This document shows positions 1 to 7,953 of a DNA stretch of 48,694 nt, piece after piece. The notes under the pieces are model-generated. The model did no database searches and had not been told where the DNA came from. It saw only the letters and a list, made by a program, of their open reading frames with translations. Source of the DNA: Aphanothece sp. CMT-3BRIN-NPC111 (GTDB lineage: Bacteria > Cyanobacteriota > Cyanobacteriia > Cyanobacteriales > JAHHGU01); contig JAHHGU010000039.1 in the NCBI GenBank assembly GCA_019359765.1, forward strand, positions 1 to 48,694, given 5' to 3'. The translations under genes and the position numbers were made by a program. Positions within the stretch are counted from its first letter, which is position 1. Each line of letters opens with the position of its first letter.

Positions 1-783
1 TCTGCAAGTAATGCCGGGAATATCGTTTTCAAAAATACCTTCAACGGCAACATCACCACAGGCAATATAAACTCTGCATCTAATTCTAGCGATGGCACGG
101 CTAGCAACGGGGGGGCGATTACCCTGAATGCGAATAACGGCAACATCACTACAGGCAATATCGACTCCAACTCTAAATCTAACTCTGGCACTGCCGGAAA
201 TGGAGGTGCGATCGCCCTAACTGCTACTAATGGCAGCATCCAGACAGGTAATTTAACATCCGCCTCTGTGTCTTTATTTAACGGCAATTCGGGGACTGGG
301 GGAAATATCACTCTGAGCGCTGGCAACAACATCACCACAACTGATATATCCTCCGCCTCTGTTGCTGGGAGTGGCACGCCAGGAAATGGAGGTGCGATCG
401 CACTAACGGCGACTAATGGCAGCATTCAGACAGGTACTTTAACATCCGCCTCTGCGTCTCTCTCTAACAGCAATGCCGGGAATGGGGGTGCGATCGCTCT
501 AAGTGCTGGCAACAATATTACCCTCAATGGCAACATCGACACCACTGGTGGGCTAAGTTCGGGCAACCTCAGCTTCTCTGGTACTACAATCCTCCTTACT
601 GACGATTTGGCGTTTAATACCAATAGCACAACAGGTACGGATGGAAATGTTGATTTTGGAAGTTCTGTGCTTGACTCTAATGTAGCCGGAACTGGGCGAA
701 CATTGGATATTTATAAAGGCACAGGCAGTGTGAACCCAAATCCACCCAGCAAAACTACTGATGTGACTGTCAATCAATATTAA
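1..783 (+). CDS. C-terminal part of a secreted beta-helix (filamentous haemagglutinin-like) exoprotein, 5' end outside window
   Basis: The frame is open from base 1 and stops with TAA at 781-783, so this is the last 260 residues of a larger protein. It consists of imperfect repeats of the type GNGGAIALTATNGSIQTG and GGNITLSAGNNIT, low in charge and rich in Gly, Asn, Ser and Thr. That composition is typical of the right-handed beta-helix shaft of two-partner secretion (TpsA) exoproteins of cyanobacteria. The repeats are alike at DNA level too: the same GGNGGTGCGATCGC stretch with a HIP1 site recurs near 205, 390 and 485. The last 80 residues leave the repeat pattern and end in a Pro/Lys/Thr tail. 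The gene converges on a FhaC/ShlB-type transporter, its likely export partner. The signal peptide and TPS domain would lie upstream of the window. CHAT or other extra domains cannot be excluded. Confidence 0.8.
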   Translation, partial: SASNAGNIVFKNTFNGNITTGNINSASNSSDGTASNGGAITLNANNGNITTGNIDSNSKSNSGTAGNGGAIALTATNGSIQTGNLTSASVSLFNGNSGTGGNITLSAGNNITTTDISSASVAGSGTPGNGGAIALTATNGSIQTGTLTSASASLSNSNAGNGGAIALSAGNNITLNGNIDTTGGLSSGNLSFSGTTILLTDDLAFNTNSTTGTDGNVDFGSSVLDSNVAGTGRTLDIYKGTGSVNPNPPSKTTDVTVNQY

Positions 784-790
784 CCCTACA

Positions 791-818
791 GTAGAGACGC
801 ACCATGGCGCGTCTCTAC
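791..818. repeat. Palindromic GTAGAGACGC repeat, possible bidirectional terminator
   Basis: Perfect 10-base arms GTAGAGACGC (791-800) and GCGTCTCTAC (809-818) flank an 8-base loop, between the stops of two convergent genes. The same family occurs at 10014-10040 and, decayed, at 44784-44810, both inside coding sequence. Its position suits a two-way terminator, but no T-run follows. Confidence 0.6.
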
Positions 819-874
819 AACTAAATGCGGGGAGCATTTCACTATTGAGTTCCCCCTTATTTTTTAGCTTTGTC

Positions 875-2584
875 TCAAAAGAAGCCTCTAGCACCAAAGA
901 AAAAGCGGGGGCTAGAGTTAAATTCACTATCAGTACGACGCACAGGAAACGCCAGTTCCGCTTGCAGTAATAAGCCATTACTCAAGCTTTGGCGTAACCC
1001 TAGCCCCGCAGAACTCAGGGCATCAGAACTGCTTTCCGCCGCTGTGGGGAACTTTCTAAACACTTGTCCATAGTCATAAAAAATATAAGGCTGACTTGCC
1101 GTAAGTCCTAGTCCTTTTACCCGATAGACAAACTGACGCTGAACTTCTGCCCTGAGTCCGTAACCGTAGTCACCTAAAAGTTCCGAAGAATTAAAAGCAC
1201 TACCAAAAGTAGCACCCCCTAAGCCAAATTGTTCAGAAACCAGTAAAGCATTACCCGTAATTTGAGCCGTAGCTGCTAACTGAAGAGTAAATTCTTTGGG
1301 GAGGTTTTGCCGCCGAATTATATCCAAATTTAACTTAGTAAATTCCGCTCGACCTCTAGCACGAGATAAAGGTTCCTCGAATGTGCCTACAGTCGTGGCA
1401 CCTAATCCCCCAATTCCCTGAGATACTTGAGCGCTGGCAAATGTTAAACCTTGGCTGTCCGTCTGGTCATAGGTTGCCCCTAAGCGCAAAACCCGCAAGC
1501 GGTCTTCACTTAAAGTTATAGGTATACCAATAAACTCAGAAGTGGTGCGGCTGTCGGTATAATCAAACTTGCCATTAACTGTGAAATTGCGATCGCGAGA
1601 GCGAACCAAGGGATAGGCAGCACCCAGAGAAGCAAACGTGGTTTTCCCCTCAATGGCAAACTGTTCGAGTTCAGCACCGGGTTGCACCTTAGTATAAGAA
1701 CCATCCAAATTCAGGCGCAGTCCTTCATAGCCAAGGGGAAGGGAAACATCCAAACCTAAATTACCAAGTTCACTTATATCCACAGGGGTTGTTGTTCCAC
1801 TGAGGCTAATTTGTTCTCCTTGAGATAGGAGAGAGTTTAAATATACCCCCACCTGGGTGCGTAAAGGGCCAACGGTTACACTCCCCCGGTTATTAATGTC
1901 AAAAAATGTATTAGTAGCGTCATAGCTAACATTAGCCGTAAGGATTGCTGCCCCAAGGCTGCTCCCAGGGCTTAAAACTGCCCGCGCATGGAATCCGGCT
2001 AAATCATTAATCAGCAGTAAATAACGCTCTAGCTGGCGGATATTAAGAGGGCGCGAACCTGTAATTTTGTTGCCAAAACCTCTGAGTCGCCGCAGTTGAG
2101 ACGGGGGTGCCCCTTGGAAATCTACACGCTCAACAAAACCTTCAATTACTTGTAGCCGAACTACTCCCTGATCAATCGTTTGTTCTGGTACGATCGCTCT
2201 AGAAAGAAAATAGCCATCGTTGCGATATAGCTGGGTAATTTCATTGGCAATATCATATAGCTCTTTGAGACTAATTGCTTGCCCTAAGTAGCGGGCATAA
2301 ATTTGTTGCAAACGCTCTGGGCTGTAAACAGTAGCACCTTCTACCTGCAATGACTCTAAGCGAAACTTCAGCTGTTCTGCTTCTGGAGGGGGCGTTAAAT
2401 CCTCGCGGCTAGGAGGTGTAATTTGGGGTCTTTCTTCTGTGGGAAGGGGTGGGGGTTGTATTTCCCGTTGAATGCGGCTCGGGTCGCTCTCAGGTGGTAC
2501 AGAGGGAATATTCTGCGCTAAAACCTGGTTAGCAGATAGTGACAAACTAACAAGACATAGATAAATCGGAAGTAATAATTTCAT
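875..2584 (-). CDS. ShlB/FhaC/HecB-family outer-membrane transporter of a two-partner secretion system (TpsB)
   Basis: 569 residues, close to the usual TpsB length. An N-terminal signal peptide (MKLLLPIYLCLVSLSLS, cleavage near ANQVLAQ) is followed by a Pro-rich linker at residues 25-70. A POTRA region follows at about 72-150 (FRLESLQVEGATVYSPERL), then the ShlB-type region with LRRLRGFGNKITGSRPLNIRQLERYLLLINDL. The C-terminal beta-barrel ends in an aromatic residue (FFFGARGFF), as outer-membrane proteins do. TpsB proteins recognise and translocate TpsA exoproteins across the outer membrane, and the convergent beta-helix gene at 1-783 is the obvious substrate. The usual order is tpsB upstream of tpsA on one strand. 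Here the two are tail to tail, so they need separate promoters. The ATG at 2582-2584 lies only 5 bases from the divergent DUF29 start, so the promoter probably sits inside that gene. Confidence 0.9.
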   Translation of the reverse strand: MKLLLPIYLCLVSLSLSANQVLAQNIPSVPPESDPSRIQREIQPPPLPTEERPQITPPSREDLTPPPEAEQLKFRLESLQVEGATVYSPERLQQIYARYLGQAISLKELYDIANEITQLYRNDGYFLSRAIVPEQTIDQGVVRLQVIEGFVERVDFQGAPPSQLRRLRGFGNKITGSRPLNIRQLERYLLLINDLAGFHARAVLSPGSSLGAAILTANVSYDATNTFFDINNRGSVTVGPLRTQVGVYLNSLLSQGEQISLSGTTTPVDISELGNLGLDVSLPLGYEGLRLNLDGSYTKVQPGAELEQFAIEGKTTFASLGAAYPLVRSRDRNFTVNGKFDYTDSRTTSEFIGIPITLSEDRLRVLRLGATYDQTDSQGLTFASAQVSQGIGGLGATTVGTFEEPLSRARGRAEFTKLNLDIIRRQNLPKEFTLQLAATAQITGNALLVSEQFGLGGATFGSAFNSSELLGDYGYGLRAEVQRQFVYRVKGLGLTASQPYIFYDYGQVFRKFPTAAESSSDALSSAGLGLRQSLSNGLLLQAELAFPVRRTDSEFNSSPRFFFGARGFF

Positions 2585-2589
2585 CTTGT

Positions 2590-3018
2590 ATGCCCATGAA
2601 TTTGTACGATGTAGATTATCAAAAATGGTTAGCCGAGCAGCTCGCTAACCTGAAATATTGCAAGTGGGAGCATCTGGACGTAGACCATTTAATTGAAGAA
2701 TTAGAAGCCTTGAATAAAAGTAACAAGCGGGAGTTATACAGTTACTTCGTTGTGGCTCTTGCCCACTTACTAAAATGGAAATCCCAACCAGAAAAGAGGA
2801 GTGGTAGTTGGAAAGGATCTATTAAAAACAGCAGGAGGCGTATAGAACGGTTGTTCAAAGACCAACCTAGTCTAAAGCCTTACTTAAAGGAGATATTGCT
2901 AGAAGCGTATGCCGAGGCTAGAGAATGGGCTGAGGATGAAACAGGACTGGCTACATTTCCTACTATATGCCCCTACTCTGTACAGCAGATTATAGATCCA
3001 GAATTTCTGCCTGATTGA
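2590..3018 (+). CDS. DUF29 family protein
   Basis: 142 residues with the DUF29 pattern: YDVDYQKWLAEQ at the N-terminus, then HLDVDHLIEELEALNKSNKRELYSYFVVALAHLLKW, then an Arg/Lys-rich middle (SWKGSIKNSRRRIERL), and AREWAEDETGL near the C-terminus. DUF29 proteins are small helical proteins of unknown function found in many copies in cyanobacteria; some have been discussed as toxin-antitoxin-like, which I cannot test here. Two ATGs (2590 and 2596) are possible starts and neither has a Shine-Dalgarno sequence. The gene is divergent from the TpsB gene, with 5 bases between start codons. No second small gene suggesting a toxin-antitoxin pair is visible beside it. Confidence 0.8.
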   Translation: MPMNLYDVDYQKWLAEQLANLKYCKWEHLDVDHLIEELEALNKSNKRELYSYFVVALAHLLKWKSQPEKRSGSWKGSIKNSRRRIERLFKDQPSLKPYLKEILLEAYAEAREWAEDETGLATFPTICPYSVQQIIDPEFLPD

Positions 3019-3027
3019 CAAAGTAGT

Positions 3028-3046
3028 GGCACGGCAGTGCTGTGCT
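3028..3046. repeat. GGCACGGCANTGC dispersed palindromic repeat, copy 1
   Basis: GGCACGGCAGTGCTGTGC-like imperfect palindrome between DUF29 and carB. Related copies are at 11948-11976, where the stem is perfect, and at 45982-46002. The rest of the 147-base gap contains a HIP1 site and the carB upstream region, with a weak possible -10 (TAGAAT, 3121-3126). Confidence 0.45.
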
Positions 3047-3165
3047 GAAGCATACTCGATAAGTCATCAAATCTTGGAAAAATTGGTGGCAGCAACCTGC
3101 GATCGCGCCTATAAAGCAATTAGAATGATCTCGGCTTCACAACTGTCACTCTAAGACGAACCCCT

Positions 3166-6100
3166 ATGCCCCGCCGTAACGACCTCCACAAAATCCTGCT
3201 ACTGGGTTCTGGTCCAATTGTGATTGGACAAGGCTGTGAATTTGACTATTCTGGCACCCAAGCTTGTAAAGCACTTCGGGAGGAAGGATACGAAGTGGTG
3301 CTGGTGAATTCTAACCCAGCCACCATCATGACCGATCCGGAAACCGCCGATCGCACCTACATAGAACCGCTGACACCAGAAATGGTGGAAAAGATCATTG
3401 CCAAAGAGCAACCAGATGCGCTGTTGCCGACGATGGGAGGTCAAACAGCCCTAAATCTCGCTGTTACCCTGGCAAAAAACGGTGTCTTAGAGAAGTATGG
3501 TGTGGAGTTAATTGGGGCAAAGCTACCAGCAATTGAGAAAGCAGAAGATCGGTTGCTATTTAAAGAAGCAATGCAGCGAATCGGCGTGGCAGTTTGTCCC
3601 TCAGGGATTGCTTCTACGCTGGATGAAGCAAAAGCGATCGGGCATCAGATTGGTTCCTACCCCTTAATTATTCGCCCTGCATTTACACTAGGCGGCACTG
3701 GCGGTGGTATTTCTTACAACCAAGAAGAATTTGAAGAAATGGCTCAAGGAGGTATTGATGCCTCCCCACTCTCCCAAATTCTCATCGAACAATCGCTGCT
3801 AGGTTGGAAAGAATACGAGCTAGAAGTGATGAGAGATTTAGCAGATAACGTGGTGATTATCTGCTCAATTGAAAACATTGACCCCATGGGCATTCACACG
3901 GGAGATTCAATTACCGTCGCCCCAGCCCAAACTTTGACAGATAAAGAGTACCAACGGCTGCGGGATGCCTCAATTAAAATCATCCGCGAGATTGGCGTGG
4001 AAACAGGCGGCTCGAATATTCAGTTTGCTGTTAATCCGATCACTGGGGACTTTATTGTCATTGAAATGAACCCCCGCGTTAGTCGCAGTTCTGCATTAGC
4101 GTCAAAAGCAACTGGTTTCCCGATTGCTAAGTTTGCGGCGAAGTTAGCTGTGGGTTATACGCTGGATGAAATTCCTAACGACATCACTAAAAAGACACCC
4201 GCATCATTTGAACCGACGATTGACTATGTGGTGACAAAAATTCCTCGGTTTGCGTTTGAGAAGTTTCCTGGTTCTGAACCAACGCTGACGACGCAGATGA
4301 AGTCAGTGGGAGAAGCGATGGCGATTGGGCGCACGTTCTGTGAGTCCTTCCAGAAAGCGCTGAGGTCGCTGGAAACAGGTCGTGCTGGGTGGGGATGCGA
4401 TCGCCCTGAAAAGCTACCTTCCTTAGAGCAAGTGCGGTCGGGGTTACGGACGCCAAATCCAGAGCGGATATTTACGGTGCGTCATGCCTTAAAACTAGGC
4501 ATGACAGTAGAAGAAGTCTATGAATTGACCAATATTGACCCCTGGTTCCTCGATAAGATGGAGGAACTCTTGCAAACCGAGAAATTACTCAAGCGCACAC
4601 AGCTGGCAGCCCTGACAAAAGAGCAGATGTGGGACATCAAGCGGCAGGGTTTTAGCGATCGCCAAATTGCCTACGCCACTAAGACAACTGAAGATGAAGT
4701 GCGGCAATATCGCCAACAGCTAGGCGTCGTTCCAGCCTACAAACTCGTAGATACCTGTGCGGCAGAGTTTGAAGCGATGACTCCCTACTACTATTCTACC
4801 TACGAAGAAGAATCAGAGGTTTTTCCCTCTGATAGGCGCAAGGTAATGATTTTGGGCGGAGGCCCCAATCGTATTGGGCAGGGGATTGAGTTTGACTATT
4901 GTTGTTGTCATGCGTCCTACGCCCTGCGGAAAGATGGGTTTGAGACAATTATGGTTAACTCCAACCCAGAGACAGTTTCCACAGATTATGACACGAGCGA
5001 TCGCCTTTACTTTGAGCCACTGACTAAAGAAGATGTCCTCAACATCATTGAAGCGGAAAACCCAGAGGGAATAATTATTCAGTTTGGTGGTCAAACACCC
5101 CTGAAATTGGCCGTTCCATTACAAGAATATTTGAACCGCAAAGACGCAAAGGACGCTAAGGAAGAAAGTCTTCAATCTGATTTACCTGTGAGTAAGATTT
5201 GGGGAACGTCCCCGGATTCAATTGATACGGCTGAAAATAGAGAGCGGTTTGAGAAAATTCTGCGGGATCTAGATATCCAGCAACCCGCTAACGGCATGGC
5301 TCGTAGTTATGATGATGCCCTACTTGTGGCACGTCAGATTGGCTACCCCGTAGTTGTGCGTCCTTCCTATGTTTTAGGGGGGCGGGCAATGGAAATTGTC
5401 TATTCTGATATAGAACTTGAGCGCTACATGATGTACGCGGTGCAGGTAGAACCAGAGCATCCCATTTTAATCGATAAGTTCCTGGAGAATGCGATTGAAG
5501 TGGATGTGGATGCGATCGCCGACCACACCGGCAGAGTCGTAATTGGCGGCATCATGGAGCATATTGAACAAGCGGGGATTCACTCTGGAGACTCTGCTTG
5601 TTCTTTGCCTTTTGTTTCCCTGTCCAGCGCCACCGTAGATACAATTCGCACTTGGACAGTACAGTTAGCCAAAGCCCTGAATGTGGTGGGACTGATGAAT
5701 ATCCAATTTGCGGTTCAGGGCGAGCAAGTTTACATTATTGAAGCTAACCCCCGCGCCTCTCGTACCGTGCCTTTCGTTGCCAAAGCTACCGGAGTGCCGT
5801 TGGCTGGGCTGGCGTCCCGAATTATGGCAGGTCAGACTTTAGAATCTCTGGGTTTAACTGAGGAAATCATCCCCAGTCATATTGCTGTCAAAGAAGCCGT
5901 GCTGCCGTTTGAGAAATTCGCTGGTACTGACACCATCTTAGGACCAGAAATGCGTTCTACCGGAGAGGTGATGGGGGTTGATACCGACTTTGGGAAGGCG
6001 TTTGCCAAAGCGGAATTAGCCGCAGGTCAGCGTTTACCCCTGTCTGGGACAGTGTTTGTATCAACGAACGACCGCGACAAAGTGCTGGTTGTGCCAGTAG

Positions 6101-6444
6101 TAAAAGACTTGGTGGAGTTAGGTTTTCATATTCTCTCTACAGAAGGCACGCGCCGCCTGCTTAAAGAGTATGGGCTAGAGGTTGATTTAGTGTTGAAACT
6201 GCATGAGGGGCGTCCCCATGTGCTGGATGCAATTAAGAATGAGAAGATTCAGCTAATTATCAACACGCCTTCTGGGGAAGAAGCAAGAGCCGATGGTCGT
6301 CTGATTCGTCGTACAGCTTTGGCTTATAAGATTCCCATCATTACGACAATTGCTGGTGCTAAAGCCACTGCTGGTGCGATTCGCTCAATGCTTGCTCAAC
6401 CGCTGGAGGTAAAAGCTCTGCAAGATTATCTTGCTAGTAAATAA
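3166..6444 (+). CDS. carB: Carbamoyl-phosphate synthase large subunit
   Basis: 1092 residues. Makes carbamoyl phosphate from bicarbonate, ATP and ammonia delivered by the CarA glutaminase subunit, for pyrimidine and arginine synthesis. The two homologous ATP-grasp halves are both present: LLLGSGPIVIGQGCEFDYSGTQ opens the first and MILGGGPNRIGQGIEFDYCC (near residue 564) the second. Each half has its EMNPRVSRSSALASKATG or EANPRASRTVPFVAKATG metal and ATP-site motif. A C-terminal MGS-like allosteric domain (VVKDLVELGFHILSTEGT) follows. The protein is slightly longer than E. coli CarB; part of the excess is a Lys/Asp-rich insert at residues 657-675 encoded by a repeat. carA is not adjacent, so the subunits are expressed from separate loci, as is common in cyanobacteria. 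The start is ATG at 3166. Confidence 0.97.
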   Translation: MPRRNDLHKILLLGSGPIVIGQGCEFDYSGTQACKALREEGYEVVLVNSNPATIMTDPETADRTYIEPLTPEMVEKIIAKEQPDALLPTMGGQTALNLAVTLAKNGVLEKYGVELIGAKLPAIEKAEDRLLFKEAMQRIGVAVCPSGIASTLDEAKAIGHQIGSYPLIIRPAFTLGGTGGGISYNQEEFEEMAQGGIDASPLSQILIEQSLLGWKEYELEVMRDLADNVVIICSIENIDPMGIHTGDSITVAPAQTLTDKEYQRLRDASIKIIREIGVETGGSNIQFAVNPITGDFIVIEMNPRVSRSSALASKATGFPIAKFAAKLAVGYTLDEIPNDITKKTPASFEPTIDYVVTKIPRFAFEKFPGSEPTLTTQMKSVGEAMAIGRTFCESFQKALRSLETGRAGWGCDRPEKLPSLEQVRSGLRTPNPERIFTVRHALKLGMTVEEVYELTNIDPWFLDKMEELLQTEKLLKRTQLAALTKEQMWDIKRQGFSDRQIAYATKTTEDEVRQYRQQLGVVPAYKLVDTCAAEFEAMTPYYYSTYEEESEVFPSDRRKVMILGGGPNRIGQGIEFDYCCCHASYALRKDGFETIMVNSNPETVSTDYDTSDRLYFEPLTKEDVLNIIEAENPEGIIIQFGGQTPLKLAVPLQEYLNRKDAKDAKEESLQSDLPVSKIWGTSPDSIDTAENRERFEKILRDLDIQQPANGMARSYDDALLVARQIGYPVVVRPSYVLGGRAMEIVYSDIELERYMMYAVQVEPEHPILIDKFLENAIEVDVDAIADHTGRVVIGGIMEHIEQAGIHSGDSACSLPFVSLSSATVDTIRTWTVQLAKALNVVGLMNIQFAVQGEQVYIIEANPRASRTVPFVAKATGVPLAGLASRIMAGQTLESLGLTEEIIPSHIAVKEAVLPFEKFAGTDTILGPEMRSTGEVMGVDTDFGKAFAKAELAAGQRLPLSGTVFVSTNDRDKVLVVPVVKDLVELGFHILSTEGTRRLLKEYGLEVDLVLKLHEGRPHVLDAIKNEKIQLIINTPSGEEARADGRLIRRTALAYKIPIITTIAGAKATAGAIRSMLAQPLEVKALQDYLASK
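5134..5166 (+). repeat. STRR-like repeat inside carB encoding an NRKDAKDAKEE insert
   Basis: The stretch AACCGCAAAGACGCAAAGG and the following ACGCTAAGGAAG is a quasi-tandem (A)CGCAAAG unit, a type common between genes in cyanobacteria. Here it lies in frame and encodes N-R-K-D-A-K-D-A-K-E-E at a surface linker of CarB, just before the second ATP-grasp domain proper. Confidence 0.6.
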
Positions 6445-6456
6445 CCCCACTCTTGT

Positions 6457-6523
6457 AGCAATCCGATTTGAGGGCAAGGAAGGGAGAGAAAAGGCTCTTA
6501 TTCGCTGTTCACTTAGGATTGCT
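6457..6523. repeat. Small inverted-repeat element (AGCAATCC...GGATTGCT)
   Basis: Perfect 8-base ends AGCAATCC (6457-6464) and GGATTGCT (6516-6523) enclose a purine-rich core downstream of carB. A second, differently filled element with AGCAATCCGAT at one end is at 36687-36768. It may act as the carB terminator or be a dispersed non-autonomous repeat. Confidence 0.4.
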
Positions 6524-6648
6524 ATAGAACGTTTCTTCTTAGCACATAGCTTCAGCGGTAGAAGCGTTGTTCCAGCCATTGCAGAACTTCGGCTTGAGAA
6601 CTCAAACAGGCGTTGCGATCCGTCTTCTCACGTTATACCTTACTAAGA

Positions 6649-6756
6649 ATGGCCTATGTCCCGGATGTACCAGAGGTTGAGGTGGGAATCATGCGTGCAT
6701 TACCCCAAGGCGATGGATATAAAGTTGTTTTTAAGGATTATCAACTGATTGGATGA
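6649..6756 (+). CDS. Possible 35-residue small ORF, or gene remnant
   Basis: ATG at 6649 to TGA at 6754-6756 would encode a 35-residue peptide (begins MAYVPDVPEVEVGIMRAL, ends VVFKDYQLIG). The composition is protein-like, with alternating hydrophobic positions. No Shine-Dalgarno sequence precedes it and I recognise no family. It may be the tail of a lost gene; the rest of 6524-6750 shows nothing else coding. Confidence 0.2.
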   Translation: MAYVPDVPEVEVGIMRALPQGDGYKVVFKDYQLIG

Positions 6757-6776
6757 ATTATCGGGTATGGTATCCT
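6749..6776 (+). promoter_or_regulatory. Candidate sigma70-type promoter for the eamA-like leader
   Basis: TTGGAT (6749-6754) and TATCCT (6771-6776) are 16 bases apart. This would place transcription start near 6783 and give an untranslated leader of about 210 nt before the transporter ATG at 6993. This is a pattern match only. Confidence 0.3.
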
Positions 6777-6818
6777 CTTCATAGAGGACATGCAATAACT
6801 AATTGAGGCAATACAACC

Positions 6819-6869
6819 GTGTTGAGAACTCGCTACAAAAGTACGCCTCCACCTCCCTGCACCGAATAG
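6819..6869 (+). CDS. Putative 16-residue regulatory leader peptide MLRTRYKSTPPPPCTE
   Basis: GTG at 6819 is preceded by GAGG at 6805-6808 (10-base spacing), one of the clearer ribosome binding sites in the window. The frame reads 16 codons and stops with TAG at 6867-6869. The peptide ends in four consecutive Pro codons, then Cys-Thr-Glu. Consecutive prolines slow or stall ribosomes, and the Pro-Pro-Pro-Cys codons overlap the 5' arm of the first leader hairpin. The next gene is an EamA-family exporter whose own ribosome binding site is in the last hairpin. This layout is what a translation-controlled attenuator looks like. Seen: the ORF, its RBS and the overlap with hairpin arms. Inferred: that it is translated and regulates. 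Confidence 0.45.
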   Translation: MLRTRYKSTPPPPCTE

Positions 6870-6992
6870 GGCAGGAGAGTCAGTTTTTTTATAAGTAGGG
6901 TTTGCGGATAGCGAACCCCAACATCTGTTATTTCGATCCTGCCCTCACGCCTGAGTCGTTTGTTTGTCAAGTGAGGCAAGGATAGTTTTTTC
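6853..6992 (+). promoter_or_regulatory. Putative attenuator with mutually exclusive hairpins that sequester the RBS of the EamA transporter
   Basis: Four arms are visible. Arm 1 is CTCCCTGC (6853-6860), arm 2 GGGCAGGAG (6869-6877), arm 3 ATCCTGCCCTCAC (6936-6948), arm 4 GTGAGGCAAGGAT (6971-6983). Arm 1 pairs with arm 2 (one bulge; TTTTTTT follows at 6884-6890). Arm 2 pairs perfectly over 8 bases with arm 3 (GGGCAGGA/TCCTGCCC). Arm 3 pairs with arm 4 at 11 of 13 positions, hiding GAGG and AAGGA, the only ribosome binding site for the ATG at 6993, and is followed by TTTTTT (6986-6991). An independent hairpin GGGTTTGC/GCGAACCC (6898-6905/6911-6918) lies between arms 2 and 3. If a ribosome stalls on the leader peptide over arm 1, 2:3 would form and free the RBS; otherwise 1:2 plus 3:4 would shut it. 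A metabolite riboswitch is the main alternative. Confidence 0.5.
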
Positions 6993-7907
6993 ATGAAAAT
7001 TCAAGCTCTAGTCCAGGGTAGCTCTACCCGTGGGCTGTTGTCGATCGCGCTTTCCGCCGTGCTGTGGGGTACAGTTGGCGTAGCGGTCAAAGCGGTTTAT
7101 GCACTAGCCGACACCAATCCCCTTTCTATCGGATTCTTACGATTAGCCATCTCACTGCCAGCACTACTTTGGTTAAGTTGGTTCGTACTAGGAGCGCGTA
7201 TGTTTCGGGTGGCGCGGCGTGACTTGGTGTTGATGATGCTAATTGGCATAATGATGGCACTCTACCAAGTCTGCTACTTCGGTGCGATCGCTAAAGTTGG
7301 AGTGGCGATCGCAGTTCTCGTCACGCTGTGTACCGCACCCGTACTAGTGGCAGTTCTTTCCCTGTGGTTATTCGGTGAAAAGCTCACGTCTTGGTTAATG
7401 CTTGCACTGGGGCTGGCACTTGTGGGTACAACCCTCTTGGTGGAAGTCCCAGCCAATACCACTGGGGAGCAAGGTAACACGATAATCGGAGTAGTGTTGG
7501 CGCTCGGTTCAGCATTCTCTTACGCGGTTATTACCCTGTGCAGCCGTGCCTTGAGACGGTATCACCCACTCCAGTCACTCACCATTGGGTTCGGAACGGG
7601 CGCGATTATCCTGTTACCCTTTGCTTTGTCCCATAGCTTTGCCATCAGCTACCCAGTCAGCGCATGGGTGCTACTTTTGTACTTGGGACTAGTGCCAACC
7701 GTACTCGCCTATGTACTGTTCTTGCAAGGGATTCGCCACACAACAGCCACAGCGGCTAGCATCACTACGTTAGTGGAGCCGCTAACCTCAACCTTGCTGG
7801 CTGGGTTGTTCTTCAACGAACAACTTGGTGTATTCGGGTTGTTCGGTGGAATGCTGTTGTTCGCTGCCATTGTTTTGTTATTGAGAAGCGGTTTCCAGCA
7901 AGATTAG
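6993..7907 (+). CDS. DMT-superfamily (EamA/RhaT-type) transporter, probable metabolite exporter
   Basis: 304 residues with about ten hydrophobic segments arranged as two EamA halves. The first half starts near residue 15 (LSIALSAVLWGTVGVAVKAV); the second starts near 165 (VVLALGSAFSYAVITLCSRA). The end of each half carries the Pro-containing motif of the family (CTAPVLVAVLSLWLFGEKL; LVEPLTSTLLAGLFFNEQLG). Members of this family export amino acids, their precursors or other small metabolites across the inner membrane; E. coli EamA exports O-acetylserine and cysteine. The substrate cannot be read from the sequence. The gene stands alone, with a structured leader immediately upstream whose last hairpin contains its ribosome binding site. 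It is therefore probably controlled after transcription starts. Confidence 0.9.
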   Translation: MKIQALVQGSSTRGLLSIALSAVLWGTVGVAVKAVYALADTNPLSIGFLRLAISLPALLWLSWFVLGARMFRVARRDLVLMMLIGIMMALYQVCYFGAIAKVGVAIAVLVTLCTAPVLVAVLSLWLFGEKLTSWLMLALGLALVGTTLLVEVPANTTGEQGNTIIGVVLALGSAFSYAVITLCSRALRRYHPLQSLTIGFGTGAIILLPFALSHSFAISYPVSAWVLLLYLGLVPTVLAYVLFLQGIRHTTATAASITTLVEPLTSTLLAGLFFNEQLGVFGLFGGMLLFAAIVLLLRSGFQQD

Positions 7908-7953
7908 TTCATTTAAAAAACTGGTTTGCTCATTGCTGCTATTGTCCTTCATA

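Noticed and set aside
553..978. Minus-strand 141-codon frame spanning the end of the exoprotein and the start of the spacer
   Set aside because: It overlaps the exoprotein repeats and the TpsB 3' end, and its composition is that of an antisense shadow.
2590..3018. DUF29 gene as half of a toxin-antitoxin pair
   Set aside because: No small partner gene is adjacent on the same strand; the next gene is carB.
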